Positions 8,586 to 16,881 of a stretch of 64,000 bases of DNA are shown piece by piece. This DNA is from Heliomarina baculiformis (GTDB lineage Bacteria; Pseudomonadota; Alphaproteobacteria; Rhodobacterales; Rhodobacteraceae). The stretch covers positions 124,001 to 188,000 of the forward strand of contig NZ_JAIMIC010000004.1 in the NCBI RefSeq assembly GCF_019966545.1, read 5' to 3'. The notes under the pieces were generated by a model. The model was given only the letters and a program-made list of their open reading frames with translations. It was not told the DNA's origin and did not search any database. Numbering within the stretch: the first letter of the stretch is position 1; every line of letters starts with the position of its first letter. Made by a program: the position numbers and the translations under genes.

Positions 8586-8941
8586 CAGACTTGAACGCCT
8601 CGGCCCCTCATATTCATCAGGCCTGCACCTATGACGACCTCGTGGATTGGGGCCCCCAGCCCGACGCGCTTGACGGCGCGTCACACTCCACTGGCCGACT
8701 TTTGCACAAGGGACCGAACAACAGCCCGGAATCCGGGATCTGGGTCTGCACGCCCGGTCGCTGGCGCATCTCTGTCCCGCGTGACGAATTCTGCCATTTC
8801 GTTTCGGGGCGGGCCCAATACCGCTCTGACGATGGCGAGGTGATCGATGTGACGCCGGGCACCTGCGTCCTCTTTACGGCCGGTTGGGAAGGCGAAGCCG
8901 AGATCTTCGAGACCATCCGCAATATTTACATGCTCAGCTAA
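8582..8941 (+). CDS. Cupin-fold protein (EutQ/DUF861-like), copy 1
   Basis: A 119-residue single-domain cupin. The core contains WVCTPGRWRISVPRDEFCH and TPGTCVLFTAGWEG, the two halves of the small beta barrel. Proteins of this type often sit beside amine oxidases and aldehyde dehydrogenases, but their reaction is rarely known. It is translationally coupled to the glycosyltransferase. It is clearly paralogous to the next gene (shared LLHKGPN/VLHKGPD and DEFCHF segments), so the pair arose by tandem duplication. It might bind or isomerise a sugar or an aldehyde intermediate; this is a guess. Confidence 0.8.
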   Translation: MTDLNASAPHIHQACTYDDLVDWGPQPDALDGASHSTGRLLHKGPNNSPESGIWVCTPGRWRISVPRDEFCHFVSGRAQYRSDDGEVIDVTPGTCVLFTAGWEGEAEIFETIRNIYMLS

Positions 8942-8953
8942 GGAAGCGATGTG

Positions 8954-9298
8954 ATGAAAACGCCTGTGATGAACAAACCTCTCGAGGTGACGGATACGGT
9001 CGACTGGGGCGTGATCCCGACGATGATCGAAGGTGAATCCCGCACCAGCGGCAAGGTTCTGCACAAAGGGCCGGACGGCCAGTCGGAGTGCGGCCTGTGG
9101 ATCTGCACGCCGGGAAAATGGGAATGCCACGTCACCAAGGACGAATTCTGCCATTTCCTCGAAGGACGTTGTACTTATGTGCATGAAAGTGGCGACGTTA
9201 TCGAGATCACGCCGGATACTGCGGCCTTTTTCCCGCAGGACTGGAAGGGCGTCTGCACGGTCCATGAGACCGTCAAAAAGGTCTACATGATCCGATGA
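8954..9298 (+). CDS. Cupin-fold protein (EutQ/DUF861-like), copy 2
   Basis: A 114-residue cupin paralogous to the one just upstream, with VLHKGPDGQSECGLWICTPG and KDEFCHFLEGRC. GTG at 8951 and ATG at 8954 are adjacent possible starts. ATG is preferred because AGGAAG (8941-8946) then stands seven bases away. The stop overlaps the start of the kinase gene (9295) by four bases. Retention of two similar cupins may mean that they act on different intermediates or form a heteromer. Function not identified. Confidence 0.8.
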   Translation: MKTPVMNKPLEVTDTVDWGVIPTMIEGESRTSGKVLHKGPDGQSECGLWICTPGKWECHVTKDEFCHFLEGRCTYVHESGDVIEITPDTAAFFPQDWKGVCTVHETVKKVYMIR

Positions 9299-10320
9299 AC
9301 CTCGCTCTGGCCCCTTTACAGCTGGAACCGCCTGTGGCGACTTTTCTGGCGCGGCACGGACATGCCCGGGCAAGCATTGCTGCGCTGCCGGGTGATGCCT
9401 CGGCGCGCCGCTATCTGCGGCTTGAAGGGGCCGAGCTACTGCTTATGGAAGATCGCACCGATCCAGTCGGCTTCGCGGCCTTCCTGCGCATCGCGCGGCA
9501 TCTGAATACGCTGGGTCTAAGCGCTCCGCGCGTGATCGGGGCGGACCCGGCAGTCGGTCTTGCCCTGATCGAGGATTTCGGCCTGACGACCTACAGCGCC
9601 CAACTGGCGCGCGGCGTTGACGAGGAAAAGCTCTATCGTCTTGCCACGGATGCGCTTCTGCATCTGCACGGGCACCCTTTAGCCGCCGATGTTACCGCAC
9701 CTGAATACGATCTGGCGACCCTGCTGGACGAGCTTTCTATCTTTTCCCAATGGTTTCTTGGGGCGCTAAGGCCGGATGAGGACGTGGCTGGTTTCGATCA
9801 AGAATTTCGGACGCTCTGGGCCAAAGCGCTCGAGCCGCTGAAAAACGCTCCGCAAACCCTCGTTTTGCGTGATTTTCACGTGGATAACCTGATGGAACTT
9901 GAAGGGCGCGGAGGTATTCAACGCTGCGGTCTGCTCGACTTTCAGGATGCGGTGCTTGGCCCAGCGGAATACGATCTGGTTTCCCTCTTGCAGGACGCAC
10001 GCCGCGATCTTTCAGATGGGCTCGAAGCGAAAATGCTGGCGCATTACATCGAATGTGCTCCGGAACACGCGGGTGGCGCTGACGCGATAGCCCATCGCTA
10101 TCATTTGCTGGGCGCGCAGCGTCACACGCGGATCGCCGGAGTGTTCATGCGACTCGCAAAGCGTGACGGAAAGCCCGGTTATCTCACTTTCATGCCGCGC
10201 GTCCTGCGCCAGATGCAGGCGGCTTTCGCTGCGGCACAGCTGCACGAAATAAAAGAACTTATCGACAAGACAATCCCCGAATGGCGCGATGCCGGTGCGG
10301 CGATTGCCAAGCATACCTAA
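9295..10320 (+). CDS. AmgK-like sugar kinase (aminoglycoside-phosphotransferase fold)
   Basis: A 341-residue cytosolic kinase of the COG3178/AmgK type. The N-terminal lobe contains PGDASARRYLRL, which matches the DAS-RRY motif of MurNAc/GlcNAc anomeric kinases. The catalytic loop is LRDFHVDNLM (about 190-199), and LLDFQDAVLGPAEYDL carries the metal-binding Asp. Characterised AmgK phosphorylates MurNAc or GlcNAc at C1 and is normally paired with the uridylyltransferase MurU. Here a GlmU-type nucleotidyltransferase lies three genes downstream in the same operon, so together they could make a UDP-amino sugar or other NDP-sugar from a free sugar. The substrate is not proven; choline- or homoserine-kinase-like activity is an alternative. 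Confidence 0.75.
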   Translation: MNLALAPLQLEPPVATFLARHGHARASIAALPGDASARRYLRLEGAELLLMEDRTDPVGFAAFLRIARHLNTLGLSAPRVIGADPAVGLALIEDFGLTTYSAQLARGVDEEKLYRLATDALLHLHGHPLAADVTAPEYDLATLLDELSIFSQWFLGALRPDEDVAGFDQEFRTLWAKALEPLKNAPQTLVLRDFHVDNLMELEGRGGIQRCGLLDFQDAVLGPAEYDLVSLLQDARRDLSDGLEAKMLAHYIECAPEHAGGADAIAHRYHLLGAQRHTRIAGVFMRLAKRDGKPGYLTFMPRVLRQMQAAFAAAQLHEIKELIDKTIPEWRDAGAAIAKHT

Positions 10321-10329
10321 GGATACCAG

Positions 10330-11835
10330 ATGTCTGATCTGAACATCGCCCGTTACTTTCTTTTGCCCGGATTCCATGAGAGCCGGGGCAGTACGCATGA
10401 AGTGATCGACCCCGCGACGTTGGAACCCGTTGGCACCCGCGTAGAGGTGACGGGTGACGAAATGCAAACGGTTCTCGAGGCTGTCACCAAAGCGCAGGTT
10501 GGATGGAAAATGGTCGATGCGAAATCGCGGGCCAAGCATCTTCACGATCTGGCCAACCGGATCGAGAATGCCGACCTTACCGAATGTTCGATCATCATGA
10601 GCCGTGAAATGGGCAAGCCCTATCCCGAAGCCATCGGGGAACTGGCCAATTGCGCGCCCATCTTCCGCTATTACGCCGAAATGGCGCGGGACGAGGCAGG
10701 CAAGGTCGCTGGAACCACGCAGCTGGGCTCGTTCCAGTTTGCCAAGTACGAACCGCTTGGCGTTTCGGTCCATATCATGCCGTTCAATTTCCCTGTCCTG
10801 CTGATGTGCTGGACCGTTGCCGCATCGCTTGCAGCCGGCAACGGCTGCGTTATCAAACCGGCCGAAGCGACAACCCTGTCGACGCTGGAATTCATGAAAG
10901 TCTTCGAGGGGCTGCCCGAAGGTCTCGTCGCCTGTCTTCCGGGCGGTGCCGAGGTTGGCAAAGCACTGGTGGAGAGTCCGATGACCCATGCGGTGGCCTT
11001 TACCGGTTCGGTCAGGGCCGGGCAGGCCGTGGCCGCCGCTGCCGCCGCCAAGATGAAACCGGCGGTCATCGAGGCGGGCGGATCCGACCCGATGATTATC
11101 ACCGCGCACGCACCCATCGAAGTTGCCGCTGCCGGCGCCGTCACTGGTGCGTTCCACATGTCCGGGCAAGTCTGCACCTCGACCGAACGCATGTATGTGG
11201 TCGACAGCGTCCATGACGACTTTGTCAAAGCCTTTGCTGTCGAAACGGCCCGGCTGAGGATAGGTAACGGGTTGGACAAATCCGAAATCGGTCCGCTGGT
11301 CAGCAAGGCAGCCCGTGACAAGGTCGAACGCCTCGTCGCCGATGCTGTCGCCAAAGGCGCGAGTGTGGTTTGCGGCGGTCGCATTCCCCCGGTCCAGACG
11401 AAAGGCTGGTACTACGAACCCACCATCCTGACCGAGTGCACCGAGGACATGGATATCCTGCACGAGGAATGTTTTGGACCGGTTGCTGCCATCGTCCGCG
11501 TGCCCGATTTCGACGCGGCCATCAATGGCGCGAACAACTCAGAATTTGGACTCGGCGCTTCGGTCTTCACGACCTCGCTGGAGGAAGCACACGAAGCGCA
11601 TGAAAGGCTCGATTCGGGCATGGTCTGGATTAACAACCCGATGATCGACAATGACGCATTGCCCTTTGGCGGCTGGAAGAGCTCCGGTATAGGGCGTGAG
11701 CTTGGGCGGCAGGGGCTCGACGCTTTCCGCCGGTCCAAGATGGTCATCATGGATCATAAGCCGGTGCGTCAGGACTGGTGGTATCCGTATCCGGACGACT
11801 GGTTCCTGGAAGCTGGCGGGCGGAAGCCGTCGTAA
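10330..11835 (+). CDS. NAD(P)-dependent aldehyde dehydrogenase 1
   Basis: A 501-residue aldehyde dehydrogenase. The general-base Glu is in VIEAGGSDP (about residue 246), the nucleophilic Cys in SGQVCTSTER (about 281) and the oxyanion-hole Asn in MPFNFPVLL. The usual PWNFP is replaced by PFNFP, and the Glu motif reads EAGG instead of ELGG, so it belongs to a less usual subgroup near the succinate-semialdehyde dehydrogenases. It starts nine bases after the kinase stop and is followed by a second, distantly related dehydrogenase. The likely role is oxidising an aldehyde released by the FAD oxidase at 14081. The two dehydrogenases may act on successive aldehydes. Confidence 0.88.
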   Translation: MSDLNIARYFLLPGFHESRGSTHEVIDPATLEPVGTRVEVTGDEMQTVLEAVTKAQVGWKMVDAKSRAKHLHDLANRIENADLTECSIIMSREMGKPYPEAIGELANCAPIFRYYAEMARDEAGKVAGTTQLGSFQFAKYEPLGVSVHIMPFNFPVLLMCWTVAASLAAGNGCVIKPAEATTLSTLEFMKVFEGLPEGLVACLPGGAEVGKALVESPMTHAVAFTGSVRAGQAVAAAAAAKMKPAVIEAGGSDPMIITAHAPIEVAAAGAVTGAFHMSGQVCTSTERMYVVDSVHDDFVKAFAVETARLRIGNGLDKSEIGPLVSKAARDKVERLVADAVAKGASVVCGGRIPPVQTKGWYYEPTILTECTEDMDILHEECFGPVAAIVRVPDFDAAINGANNSEFGLGASVFTTSLEEAHEAHERLDSGMVWINNPMIDNDALPFGGWKSSGIGRELGRQGLDAFRRSKMVIMDHKPVRQDWWYPYPDDWFLEAGGRKPS

Positions 11836-11848
11836 GAGAGGTCAGACC

Positions 11849-13342
11849 ATGAAGATCACAGAGCTTTATATCGACGGTTCCTTTGCCGCGCCTGTCGCCG
11901 GCGGCAGTTTTGAGGCCGTGAACCCCGCAACCGAAAAGGTCTTTGCGCATATCGCGTCAGGGCAGGCGGAGGACGTCGACAAGGCCGTGCGTGCCGCGCG
12001 GCGCGCTTTCGACGAAGGACCATGGCCGCGTATGTCTGCAGCCGAGCGTGCCTCGGCGCTGCGGCGGATCTCGAAGGGCATATCGGATCGCCTTGCCGAG
12101 ATTTCCGCTTTGGAGACAGCCGACAACGGCAAGCCGCTCCCCGAGGCGGAATGGGACATCGGCGATGCGGCTTTCGTATTCGAATATTACGCCGATCTCG
12201 CTGAGACCGACGCGGCCAACGGCCCGACTCTAGTCGACGTAGGCGATGCGCGGTTCAAAAGCACCGTCAGCACCGAACCGCTCGGGGTCGTGGGCGCAAT
12301 CACTCCGTGGAATTTCCCGCTGCTTATGGCGGTCTGGAAAGTCGCGCCCGCGCTCGCGGCGGGCTGCTGCATTGTTCTGAAACCGTCCGAACATTGCTCC
12401 GTGACCTGCGCGATCCTTGCAGAAATTATCGATGCCGCAGAACTTCCGGCAGGTGTTTTCAACCTGATCACAGGGACGGGCCCAGAAGCCGGACAGGCGT
12501 TGACGGATCATCCACTTGTGGACAAGCTGGCCTTTACTGGTTCGGTTGCCACCGGTCGCAAGGTGATGACAGCAGCGGCAGAGGGCATCCGTACCGTATC
12601 GCTGGAACTTGGCGGTAAATCGCCCTTTATCGTTTTTGACGACTGTGACATCGACAAGGCGGTCGAATGGATCGTTTTCGGGATATTCTGGAACAAGGGC
12701 GAGGTCTGCTCGGCCACGTCCCGCATTCTCGTCCAAAAGAATCTCTACCCGCAGTTGTTAACGCGCCTGACCGAAGTCACGGAAGCAATCAAGATCGGCG
12801 CAGGCGACGAGGAGGGCGTCAAGCTGGGACCGATCGTGAACAAGCTGCAATACGACAAGGTCATGGCAGCAATCGAGTCCGGCAAGTCCAGCGGTGCAAA
12901 GCTGGTAACCGGAGGCGGTCGTCCCGAAGGGATGAACACGGGCTACTTTATCGCGCCAACGATCTTTGCCGATGTGCCGACCGATGCTGAGATCTGGCGC
13001 GAAGAAATCTTTGGCCCGGTTGTCTGCATCAACGCCTTTGATACCGAAGACGAAGCGCTGAAACTAGCCAATGAAAGTGCCTATGGCCTTGCCGGAGCTG
13101 TGATGTCGGATGATCTCGATCGCTGCGAACGCGTCGCGGCCAAGCTGCGGGCGGGGATCATCTGGATCAACTGCTCACAGCCGACGTTCACGCAGGTGCC
13201 ATGGGGCGGGTACAAATCCTCTGGCATCGGGCGCGAATTGGGCACAGCCGGTTTCGCTGCCTTCCGCGAAACCAAACAGATTACCCGCTTTGACCATACC
13301 GAAAGCTGGGGCTGGTACATAGAGCCGGAATCTGCCGAATGA
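11849..13342 (+). CDS. Aminoaldehyde/betaine-aldehyde-type dehydrogenase 2
   Basis: A 497-residue aldehyde dehydrogenase. ATG at 11849 follows AAGAGAGG. It has TPWNFPLL (oxyanion Asn), LELGGKSP (general base, about 252) and WNKGEVCSATSR (nucleophile, about 286). The CSATSR stretch closely resembles plant ALDH10 betaine/aminoaldehyde dehydrogenases, which oxidise 3-aminopropanal, 4-aminobutanal and similar compounds. That would suit the product of an amine oxidase acting on a polyamine-like substrate. Its stop overlaps the start of the nucleotidyltransferase gene by four bases (13339-13342), linking oxidation and sugar-activation genes in one transcript. The true substrate may carry a sugar. 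Confidence 0.88.
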   Translation: MKITELYIDGSFAAPVAGGSFEAVNPATEKVFAHIASGQAEDVDKAVRAARRAFDEGPWPRMSAAERASALRRISKGISDRLAEISALETADNGKPLPEAEWDIGDAAFVFEYYADLAETDAANGPTLVDVGDARFKSTVSTEPLGVVGAITPWNFPLLMAVWKVAPALAAGCCIVLKPSEHCSVTCAILAEIIDAAELPAGVFNLITGTGPEAGQALTDHPLVDKLAFTGSVATGRKVMTAAAEGIRTVSLELGGKSPFIVFDDCDIDKAVEWIVFGIFWNKGEVCSATSRILVQKNLYPQLLTRLTEVTEAIKIGAGDEEGVKLGPIVNKLQYDKVMAAIESGKSSGAKLVTGGGRPEGMNTGYFIAPTIFADVPTDAEIWREEIFGPVVCINAFDTEDEALKLANESAYGLAGAVMSDDLDRCERVAAKLRAGIIWINCSQPTFTQVPWGGYKSSGIGRELGTAGFAAFRETKQITRFDHTESWGWYIEPESAE

Positions 13343-14073
13343 CGCAGGAACAACCGATTGCCGCCGTCGTTCTGGCGGCGGGCAAGGGCACGCGGATGAA
13401 ATCCGATCTTCACAAGGTTCTGCATCCGCTGGCCGGGCGCCCTATGCTGGCACATCTGCTTGAAAGCCTCGACGCGCTGGGCGCTACACGATCAGTTCTG
13501 GTCGTCGGGGCTGGGCGCGAACAGATCCGCGCCGCCTTTCCCGATCTCGAAACCGTGGTGCAGGAGCCGCAACTGGGAACCGGGCACGCAGTGCGCATGT
13601 CTGAACCGGCACTTGATGGCTTCGCTGGTGTCGTTCTTGTCCTGTACGGTGACGTCCCGCTGGTCAGCGCGACAACAATGCGTCGGCTGGCCGAGGGCGT
13701 CCAAGGCAGCGACGCGCTTGCCGTGCTTGGTTTCCGACCGGAAGATACTCGCAGTTACGGTCGCTTGGTCACAGATGCGAACGGACGGCTTGAGCGGATC
13801 GTTGAACACGCGGACGCAAGCCCCGAAGAGAAGGCCATCGATCTTTGCAATTCCGGCATCTTGGCCGCACGGGCGGAGTTGTTGTTTCCCTTGCTGACGC
13901 AAGTTGGTAACGACAATGCCAAAGGCGAATATTACCTCACCGACATCGTTGCCCTGGCGCGAGCGGCATCGCACGGCATCGCCGTCGTTGAAACTCAGCC
14001 CGACGAGGTCGCGGGCGTGAACTCGCCCGAAGAACTGGCCGAGCTTGAAAATCGTTTTGAGGCCGCCCGGTGA
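13339..14073 (+). CDS. Stand-alone GlmU-type nucleotidyltransferase
   Basis: This 244-residue protein corresponds to the N-terminal uridylyltransferase domain of GlmU only. Visible motifs are VLAAGKGTRMKSDLHKVLH (NTP-binding loop, residues 10-28), LGTGHA, YGDVPL (metal Asp), YGRLV, KGEYYLTDIV and GVNSPEEL. Full GlmU is about 450 residues and has a C-terminal left-handed beta-helix acetyltransferase, absent here. The domain normally makes UDP-GlcNAc from UTP and GlcNAc-1-P. With the AmgK-like kinase in the same operon, it could supply an NDP-sugar to the two GT1 enzymes. It is unlikely to be the housekeeping GlmU because it cannot acetylate. Nucleotide and sugar specificity are not certain. 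Confidence 0.83.
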   Translation: MTQEQPIAAVVLAAGKGTRMKSDLHKVLHPLAGRPMLAHLLESLDALGATRSVLVVGAGREQIRAAFPDLETVVQEPQLGTGHAVRMSEPALDGFAGVVLVLYGDVPLVSATTMRRLAEGVQGSDALAVLGFRPEDTRSYGRLVTDANGRLERIVEHADASPEEKAIDLCNSGILAARAELLFPLLTQVGNDNAKGEYYLTDIVALARAASHGIAVVETQPDEVAGVNSPEELAELENRFEAAR

Positions 14074-14080
14074 CAACGTC

Positions 14081-15469
14081 ATGGAAGTAAAAGAGAAACT
14101 TGCAGGAGCGGCCACGACACCCTTCTGGCTGTCCACGGTCGAGCAAGGCCCGGCCTGCCCGGCGCTGACCGGCAGCGTTGACTGCGATCTGGCCGTCATC
14201 GGCGGCGGCTTTACCGGGTTGTGGAGCGCGCTCAAGGCCCGGGAACGCGATCCGGGTGCGCGTATAGTCCTTGTTGAAGCCGCGCGCTGCGGTGGTGAGG
14301 CGTCGGGACGCAACGGTGGCTTTTGCGCTCCGTCAATATCGCATGGTGTGTCCAACGCGCTCAATCGCTGGCCCGACGAAGCCGACCGGCTGATCCGGCT
14401 CGGACAGGAAAATCTCGACGAACTGGCCCGTGATCTGGATGACTATCACATCGATGGCGGGTTCGAACGCAGCGGTAAGCTGAACATCGCGGCTACGCCC
14501 TGGCAGGCGGACGGGCTGAAATCCGTGGCCCGGAACTATGACCGGTTCGGGATTGAGTGCAGTCTGCTCGAAGGCGACGCCCTGCGTGAGAAATTTGACA
14601 GCCCTGTCTATAGCACGGGCCTTTTCGAGCCGAACTACGCGCTGGTGAACCCGGCCAGGTTGGTCGCGGGGCTGCGCGATTGCTGTATCAACCGGGGCGT
14701 AATGCTTCACGAAGATACGCCGGTGACAGCCCTGAAACAGGAGAGCGGCGGGATCAGCCTGCAAACCGCAGGTGGGCAGATCCGTGCCTCGAAGGTCATT
14801 CTCGCCACGAACGCAGCCGTGCCGCTTATCCGGCGTCTGCGACCGACGATCATCCCGATTTTTGATTACTCGCTGGTGACCGAACCGCTGAGCAACGCTC
14901 AGCTGGCTGGGATCGGCTGGACCGGCCGCTATGGCGTTGCCGACAGCGGCAACCAATTTCACTACCTGCGCAAGACGGCGGATAACCGGATGCTCTGGGC
15001 AGGGTTCGATGCCATTTATCACTATGGCAGCAGCCGTGAAAGAAACCTGTTGAACCGGGAAAAGACGTTTGACCTTTTGGCGCATCAGTTTGCCGAGGCT
15101 TTCCCCTCCCTGTCTGACGTGAAATTCGACTATGCATGGGGCGGCATCATCGACACTTCGGCCCGGTCGACCTTTTTCACCGGTACGGCCTGTAGCGGTC
15201 GCGTGGCCTATGCGCTTGGCTTCACCGGGCAGGGCGTATCCGCGAGCCGTTTCGCAGGTCTGACCATGCTGGATATGCTCGACGGTCAGGAAACCGAACG
15301 TACCAGCCTCTCGTTGCATCGCCGGATGCCCGTACCTTTCCCGCCCGAGCCGTTCCGTAGTCTTGCGGTCAGCATGATGCAAAAGCGGCTGGCCAAGGAA
15401 GACGCGACCGGCAAGCGCGCCCTACTGCTGCGCGGATTTGATGCCTTTGGCATCGGCTTTGATTCATAA
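14081..15469 (+). CDS. PuuB-like FAD-dependent amine oxidoreductase
   Basis: A 462-residue flavoprotein of the DAO family. The FAD-binding motif DLAVIGGGFTGLWSAL lies near residues 36-51 and EASGRNGGFC, typical of PuuB-type gamma-glutamylputrescine oxidase, near 71-80. The C-terminal FAD contact is ALGFTGQGVSASRFAG. ATG at 14081 follows the previous stop closely; the ribosome site is weak. In the Puu route, PuuB oxidises an N-acylated amine to an aldehyde that PuuC oxidises further. Here two aldehyde dehydrogenases are present, but PuuA (glutamylation) and PuuD are absent, and glycosyltransferases occupy the operon instead. A substrate carrying a sugar on nitrogen or oxygen is therefore conceivable (inference). 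Confidence 0.85.
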   Translation: MEVKEKLAGAATTPFWLSTVEQGPACPALTGSVDCDLAVIGGGFTGLWSALKARERDPGARIVLVEAARCGGEASGRNGGFCAPSISHGVSNALNRWPDEADRLIRLGQENLDELARDLDDYHIDGGFERSGKLNIAATPWQADGLKSVARNYDRFGIECSLLEGDALREKFDSPVYSTGLFEPNYALVNPARLVAGLRDCCINRGVMLHEDTPVTALKQESGGISLQTAGGQIRASKVILATNAAVPLIRRLRPTIIPIFDYSLVTEPLSNAQLAGIGWTGRYGVADSGNQFHYLRKTADNRMLWAGFDAIYHYGSSRERNLLNREKTFDLLAHQFAEAFPSLSDVKFDYAWGGIIDTSARSTFFTGTACSGRVAYALGFTGQGVSASRFAGLTMLDMLDGQETERTSLSLHRRMPVPFPPEPFRSLAVSMMQKRLAKEDATGKRALLLRGFDAFGIGFDS

Positions 15470-15484
15470 GGAAACCTCAACACC

Positions 15485-15832
15485 ATGCCCGCCCACGTAA
15501 TCGCATTTGACACGACCACCGACCCGCGCGAAACCGTTACCGACGACCCGGCAGCCGTCGATACACCCTATACCAGCAAGAGCTGGCGCTGTTTCGAGGC
15601 GACGGAAAAGGGAGCGATCAGCGGCATCTGGCAGGCCGGCCCACATCTGGAACGCTGCACCTGCGACTATGACGAGATGTGTCACATCCTCGAAGGGAAG
15701 GTTCGTCTGACGGATGCCGACGGTCAATCTGAGGAATTCGGACCGGGAGACAGCTTTGTCGTGGCTGCCGGGTTCTCGGGGACATGGGAAAACCTGACCC
15801 ATGTCCGCAAGGTGTTCTTCATCCTGAGCTGA
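15485..15832 (+). CDS. Cupin-fold protein, third copy
   Basis: A 115-residue cupin at the end of the operon, 15 bases after the oxidase stop. Core motifs are YDEMCHILEGKVRLTDADG and FGPGDSFVVAAGFSGTW. It is related to, but more diverged than, the cupin pair at 8582-9298. Small cupins of this kind are common next to PuuB-like oxidases in proteobacterial polyamine loci; their role there is not established. It is the last rightward gene before the convergent aminotransferase. Confidence 0.8.
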   Translation: MPAHVIAFDTTTDPRETVTDDPAAVDTPYTSKSWRCFEATEKGAISGIWQAGPHLERCTCDYDEMCHILEGKVRLTDADGQSEEFGPGDSFVVAAGFSGTWENLTHVRKVFFILS

Positions 15833-15938
15833 CGGGACCACCAGTTCTGTCTTTACCATGCGAGAACGCGTCTTTTCGGGGCAAACAGTACGTACTCCGC
15901 CCATCCTCTGCCAAGTGCAAAGGCCCCTAGCCGGTATC

Positions 15939-16856
15939 CTAAGCGCAACTGTCACGGACCCAGTCCCAATAAGTTTGCGCGGCGCGTTTCGTCAGCGGGC
16001 CGGGTTTACCATCCCCGATCACATGCCCGTCGATTTTGGTCACAGGGGTAATCCCGCCAAGCGTGCCGGTCACAAAAGCCTCATCTGCGGAATAGGTTTG
16101 CGCCAGCGGAAAATCCTTCATATGGGCCGCCCCGATCTTTTCGCCCCAGAGGTCGAAAACATGCTGACGCGTGATACCGTTGAAGGAATAGAGTCCCGGC
16201 GAGGTCCAGAGTTCGCCCTTGCGGATGATGAAGAAGTTGGTGGAGTTGCAGCTTGCCACCATGCCGCGTTGGTCGAGCATCAGTGCTTCGTCCGCGCCCG
16301 CAGCAATGGCCTGTATCAGCGCCTGAATTAGGTTCAGACGGCTGTGCGAGTTAAGACGCAGATCGAACACGTCGGGTGTCGAGCACCGATAGGTCGAGGT
16401 GAACAGCGACAACCCGGTTTCTGCAAAGCTTGCGCGTGGCTTCTTGAGCTCGGCCACGATCACCACCGTTGCGGATGAGGCCATGAAACGCGGGTCCTGA
16501 TTGGGCGTGGTCTTGCGGCCGCGCGTGATCATCAGGCGGATATGTGTGTTGTCGGTGAACCCGTTCTTGGCGCAGGTATCCATAATTGCCTGTATGACCT
16601 CTTCGCGGGTCATGCCGATTTCCATAGATATTGCCTTGGCGCCTTCGAAGAGCCGGTCCATATGCAGGTCGATGGACAGCAGCTTGCCGTTGACCAGCCG
16701 GACACCTTCCCAGATGCCGTCACCAAGCACAAAGCCGGCATCGAAGACGGAGACGCTGGCCTTGTCACGGTGCACGAAATCGCCGTTCACATAGACAAGC
16801 ACATCGTCATTGCGGGGATCGCCGTCATAGGCCTGTGCGCTGGAAGCGGAAGTCAT
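15939..16856 (-). CDS. Class IV aminotransferase-like protein lacking the expected PLP lysine
   Basis: A 305-residue protein of the branched-chain/D-amino-acid aminotransferase and 4-amino-4-deoxychorismate lyase fold. It has SVFDAGFVLGDGIWEGVR (residues 36-53), a phosphate-contacting SCNSTNFF segment and FVTGTLGGITPV near the C-terminus, all in family order. At the position where D-amino-acid transaminase has DIK-SLNLL, the lysine forming the PLP Schiff base, this protein reads SHSRLNLIQA. No lysine occurs between about residues 137 and 210. I checked the codons: Arg is CGT. It may be a non-transaminase member, or the lysine may come from elsewhere. A strong terminator-like hairpin lies in its leader. 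Confidence 0.75.
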   Translation of the reverse strand: MTSASSAQAYDGDPRNDDVLVYVNGDFVHRDKASVSVFDAGFVLGDGIWEGVRLVNGKLLSIDLHMDRLFEGAKAISMEIGMTREEVIQAIMDTCAKNGFTDNTHIRLMITRGRKTTPNQDPRFMASSATVVIVAELKKPRASFAETGLSLFTSTYRCSTPDVFDLRLNSHSRLNLIQALIQAIAAGADEALMLDQRGMVASCNSTNFFIIRKGELWTSPGLYSFNGITRQHVFDLWGEKIGAAHMKDFPLAQTYSADEAFVTGTLGGITPVTKIDGHVIGDGKPGPLTKRAAQTYWDWVRDSCA

Positions 16857-16881
16857 TATTGTCCCTTTCTAAGAGGTATTT

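Noticed and set aside
10012-11463. 483-codon open frame antisense to the first aldehyde dehydrogenase
   Set aside because: The sense strand has full catalytic motifs; the antisense frame has low-complexity His/Gly composition typical of shadow frames.
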